Below, in pieces: positions 61,413 to 64,000 of a DNA stretch of 64,000 bases (position 1 is its first letter; the number at the start of each line of letters is the position of its first letter). Source of the DNA: Sandaracinaceae bacterium (lineage in GTDB: Bacteria; Myxococcota_A; Polyangia; Polyangiales; Houyiibacteriaceae); NCBI GenBank assembly GCA_016706685.1, contig JADJJE010000002.1, positions 457,735-521,734 on the forward strand, in the 5' to 3' direction. The translations under genes and the position numbers were made by a program. The notes beneath the pieces were generated by a model. The model searched no databases. It had not been told where the DNA came from and worked only from the letters and a program-made list of their open reading frames with translations.

Positions 61413-61468
61413 GATGTTATGTCAACTTTCCGTACAACAGCCTGAAAGCGTTCATGTTTCCTATGGGC
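61386..61468. repeat. 83-bp island repeat, copy 3
   Basis: Starts CTGACCGACAGCGTGTTGCG, ends GTTCATGTTTCCTATGGGC, with four mismatches to copy 1. It terminates the SbcC fragment frame (TTGCGCAGTTAG). The IS66 left region begins a short way downstream. Confidence 0.85.
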
Positions 61469-61645
61469 CGAAACGCGAGCAGTAGCTCTTAACTACCTGT
61501 CCACCAGTTCCGGGACAGACCGCAGAACAAACTTCCAGAGAATTAGCCCCCATAATCAGGCGAGCTACAGAGTGAGCCATCAGCGACACCGGGATGACGG
61601 TCATCGAGGTGCCACGCAGCCTTTGGGTTTTCCCGGAGGTGTATT

Positions 61646-62011
61646 GTGGCCAAGGCGCGAAGGATCGAAGAGGAACTCGAGGCTCGTAGGTGTCTGCTCG
61701 CGGTGGCGAGCTCGGGTCGCCCACTCGCGGAGTGGGCTCGCGAGCACGGAATCGACGGGCGCTCGCTGAACGCGTGGCGCGTGAACCTGGGACGGCGCGA
61801 GTCGAGGGCCACGAAGGCGAACGCACTCAAGTCGCAGAGCAGGCGCGCGCCGAGCGGCCTCGTCGAGCTGGTGCCCACGTCCCTGCCGAGGATGGCGGCG
61901 GGGGGTGCGGGTCACTACGTACTCGAGGTGGGCAGCGCCCGCGTGGAGTTCGGCGACGACTTCCAAGAGGACACGCTGCGCCGCATCGTGCGGGTGCTGC
62001 GCGCGTGCTGA
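61646..62011 (+). CDS. tnpA: IS66 TnpA-like protein
   Basis: 121 residues from a GTG with GGAGGTG upstream. It has an HTH-like N-terminal part (LLAVASSGRPLAEWAREHGIDGRSLNAWRVNLG) and a C-terminal stretch VLEVGSARVEFGDDFQEDTLRRIVRVLR, typical for IS66 OrfA. It overlaps tnpB by 7 bases. Confidence 0.88.
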   Translation: MAKARRIEEELEARRCLLAVASSGRPLAEWAREHGIDGRSLNAWRVNLGRRESRATKANALKSQSRRAPSGLVELVPTSLPRMAAGGAGHYVLEVGSARVEFGDDFQEDTLRRIVRVLRAC

Positions 62012-62367
62012 GCCTGCCGCCGACGGTGCGCGTGTTCGTGGCAGTGGAGCCCATCGACATGCGCGGCTCGTTCGACTCGCTGGCGGGCGCGGTGCGTCGG
62101 CTGGGGCTCGACCCGGTGGATGGGCACCTGTATTTGTTCATGAACAAGCGTCGACGGATCGCCAAAGCCTTGTGGTTCGATGGGTCGGGCTGGTGCGTTC
62201 TGGCGAAGCGACTCGAGGCCGGAAGCTTCCAGGTCCCCGTCCTCGATGGTGCCCAAACACAGGTGCAGATCGACGGAACCGCGTTCGCGTCGCTGCTCGC
62301 GGGCATCGACTTCACGGCGGCGCGGCAGGGCTGGTATCGACGGGCACGAGCGGACGTTGGTAGGTAG
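62005..62367 (+). CDS. tnpB: IS66 TnpB accessory protein
   Basis: 120 residues from a GTG at 62005. VRVFVAVEPIDMRGSFDSLAGAVRR, GHLYLFMNKRRRIAKALWFDGSGWCVLAKRLEAGSF are the hallmarks of TnpB (PF05717). It overlaps tnpA and lies 39 bases before tnpC. IS66 needs it for transposition; its biochemical role is not known. Confidence 0.93.
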   Translation: MLSLPPTVRVFVAVEPIDMRGSFDSLAGAVRRLGLDPVDGHLYLFMNKRRRIAKALWFDGSGWCVLAKRLEAGSFQVPVLDGAQTQVQIDGTAFASLLAGIDFTAARQGWYRRARADVGR

Positions 62368-62406
62368 GGGATCGACAGCGATCGTGAGGCGTGATCTCTT
62401 GCCGTC

Positions 62407-63921
62407 GTGGTCGACGTCGCCGCGCTTCAACGAGAGAACGCCGAGCAGCGCGGACAGATCTTCCAGCTACTCCAACAGAACGCGCAGCTGGTCCAGCAGC
62501 TTGCGAAGCTGAACGAGCGCGTGGCCGAGCTGCTGGCCATCGCTCAGCGGAAGCAGCGCAAGACCCCTGCGCCGAAGCCACCCGTGCCGCCGCCCACCGT
62601 CGAGGGAGACGCCAAGCTTGCGTTCGAGGACCGGCCGCAGGCGCCCGAGAAGCCCACCGAGGAGGAGAAGCCCAAGTCGCCGGTGAAGCCGACGGGCCGC
62701 AACAAGGTCCCCGCGCACCTCGAGGCCGAGGAGCACGCCTTCCGACCCGACGCTTGCGCCCATTGCGGCAGCACCGCGCTCGACGCCGCCGAAGTACTGA
62801 GGGAGGAGAAGCTCCACGTCGTGAAGGAGCATCAGCGCCGCCGAGTGGTGGACCGCACCACGTGCCGCTGCCGCAACTGCGGCGGGCGCACGACGCCGCG
62901 CTCCCTGCCGGCGCCCTACGACCGCTCGAAGGTGACGTGCGAGTGGCTCGCGTGGCTGGTTCATCAGAAGTTTGGACTGCTGACACCACTCGACCGCCTC
63001 CGACGCGACCTGGCCGAGCGCGGTGTGCCGCTGGCGATGGGGACGCTGGTGTCGTTCATCGAGCGTGCTGCCGATCTGCTTGCCGCGGTGGATGGCTACC
63101 ACTGGCGTCAGCTGCTCGCGGGCTCGTGGATGGCCACCGACGGCACGGGCCTGAAGGTGCTCGTGCCCAAGCTCCCGGTCGCGCACAACGGCTACATCGA
63201 GCTGTACCGCAACAGCGAGCTCGCGGTCTTCCAGTACGAAGCCGACAAGAGCAGCGACTCGGTGGTGTCGAAGCTCGCGCCCTTCGTGGGCAGGCTCACC
63301 GCCGACGCCGAACACCGCTTCAACGCGGTGTTCGAGACGGGCCGCGTGATCGAAACCGGCTGCAACGCTCACGGTCGCCGCAAGTTTCGCGACGCCGAGG
63401 CCACCCAGCCGGGGCTCGCCAAAGAAGGCGGGGCCTTCATCGGTGCGATGTATGGCGAAGAGGAGAAGGCCCAAGCGCTGGGTCTGGTTGGCGAAGCTCT
63501 ACGAGAGCATCGCCAGCGCTACATCCGGCCGCTCGCTGACGACTTCGAGGTCTGGCTCGCCGCCGTCGAACCCGTGCTCCTGCCCTCGGAACCGCTCATG
63601 GCCGCGGTGCGCTACTACAGGAACCACCGCGACGCGCTCTTCCGCTTCATCGACGACCCGGACGTGCCCATCGACAACTCGCCCACCGAGCGCGAGTTCC
63701 AGAACGTGGCGAAGCTGCGCCTGAACATGCTCTTCGCGGGCAGCTCGGAGGGCGCCCACCGCGCCTGCGTCCTGCTCGGCATCGTGGCCACCTGCCGCGC
63801 CATCGGGGTGCCCGTGCAGGCGTACCTCACCTGGGCCTTCGAGCGGCTGGGCACCCACCGCGACGTCTTCGGGCTCGACGTGGCGGACATGACGCCCGCT
63901 GCGTTCAAGCGCGCCGGCTAG
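62407..63921 (+). CDS. tnpC: IS66 TnpC transposase
   Basis: 504 residues from a GTG at 62407. A leucine-zipper-like N terminus (LQRENAEQRGQIFQLLQQNAQLVQQL), a zinc-ribbon (CAHCGS ... CRCRNCGG), then the DDE domain: SWMATDGTGLKVL (Asp), GCNAHGRRKF, and NSPTEREFQNVAKLRLN (Glu). It is intact and of normal length. Confidence 0.95.
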   Translation: MVDVAALQRENAEQRGQIFQLLQQNAQLVQQLAKLNERVAELLAIAQRKQRKTPAPKPPVPPPTVEGDAKLAFEDRPQAPEKPTEEEKPKSPVKPTGRNKVPAHLEAEEHAFRPDACAHCGSTALDAAEVLREEKLHVVKEHQRRRVVDRTTCRCRNCGGRTTPRSLPAPYDRSKVTCEWLAWLVHQKFGLLTPLDRLRRDLAERGVPLAMGTLVSFIERAADLLAAVDGYHWRQLLAGSWMATDGTGLKVLVPKLPVAHNGYIELYRNSELAVFQYEADKSSDSVVSKLAPFVGRLTADAEHRFNAVFETGRVIETGCNAHGRRKFRDAEATQPGLAKEGGAFIGAMYGEEEKAQALGLVGEALREHRQRYIRPLADDFEVWLAAVEPVLLPSEPLMAAVRYYRNHRDALFRFIDDPDVPIDNSPTEREFQNVAKLRLNMLFAGSSEGAHRACVLLGIVATCRAIGVPVQAYLTWAFERLGTHRDVFGLDVADMTPAAFKRAG

Positions 63922-64000
63922 TCCGCGTGCCTCCCACTCCTGGCTCCCAATGCGGCGAGCACGGGGTGCGCTCACGCGCATCCCGGCGTCGCTGATCGGT

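Larger units (their letters stand above)
61579..64000 (+). mobile_element. IS66-family element (right end at or beyond window edge)
   Basis: It carries tnpA, tnpB and tnpC. ATCAGCGACACCGGGATG at 61579-61596 is repeated in reverse complement, with one change, at 63979-63996. So part of a terminal inverted repeat pair is seen at both sides; the outer end on the right is cut by the window, and the left outer end may extend back toward 61470. Confidence 0.75.

Noticed and set aside
62391..63539. A 382-codon frame overlapping tnpC
   Set aside because: A shadow of the tnpC frame; Arg/Gly-rich with no domain.

Overview
The window is high-GC DNA dense with lipoproteins, FHA/GAF/PilZ/GGDEF proteins, eukaryote-type Ser/Thr kinases, response regulators carrying PATAN (DUF4388) domains and Cys-rich or MopE-like surface proteins. 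This mix points to a myxobacterium-like organism (Myxococcota, probably Polyangia). That assignment is inference from gene content; no rRNA or species marker is present.

Layout. 1-11994: signalling and metabolism. It holds a truncated FHA-GGDEF gene, a Cys-rich lipoprotein, a lipA - E1 alpha - E1 beta - E2 operon of a 2-oxoacid dehydrogenase complex, a beta-propeller/cytochrome c lipoprotein, PilZ and CBS proteins, and a membrane GAF-GAF-GGDEF protein. 12036-14174: an IS3-family element with clear terminal inverted repeats, sitting between two hexanucleotide repeat tracts. 14173-24943: DUF2452, FtsB-like, DUF2723 and YciH/SUI1 genes, then a locus of surface proteins (a giant MopE-like lipoprotein, a secreted protein, a small lipoprotein) with a pseudokinase-winged-helix regulator and duplicated 11-bp-period direct repeats. 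25108-51154: chromosomal housekeeping and envelope genes (MtfA-like peptidase, glutathione peroxidase, acyltransferase, SDR, putative lipase, REC-PATAN-TPR regulator, RpoH-like sigma factor with a Fur-like site, TetR, MBL hydrolase, two divergent Ser/Thr kinases, Ppx/GppA, and an FG-GAP lipoprotein with a C12 tract at its 3' end).

51440-64000 is a mobile island. It starts at tRNA-Leu(CAA), followed by a frameshift-scarred tyrosine integrase, frameshifted cargo genes, a VapBC module, two IS91-type transposases (one broken, one paired with a tyrosine recombinase), a zinc-hook SbcC fragment and an IS66 element that runs to the window edge. An 83-bp repeat (two full copies, one 52-bp core copy, one 23-bp fragment) marks several junctions.

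How the genes work together. LipA makes the lipoyl cofactor used by the E2 encoded three genes downstream. The PATAN, GGDEF, PilZ and kinase genes suggest heavy c-di-GMP and phosphorylation signalling. The most unusual signal is the 21.5-24.9 kb locus, where a repeat module lies upstream of two lipoprotein genes and beside a pseudokinase-wHTH gene and a relic of its paralogue.
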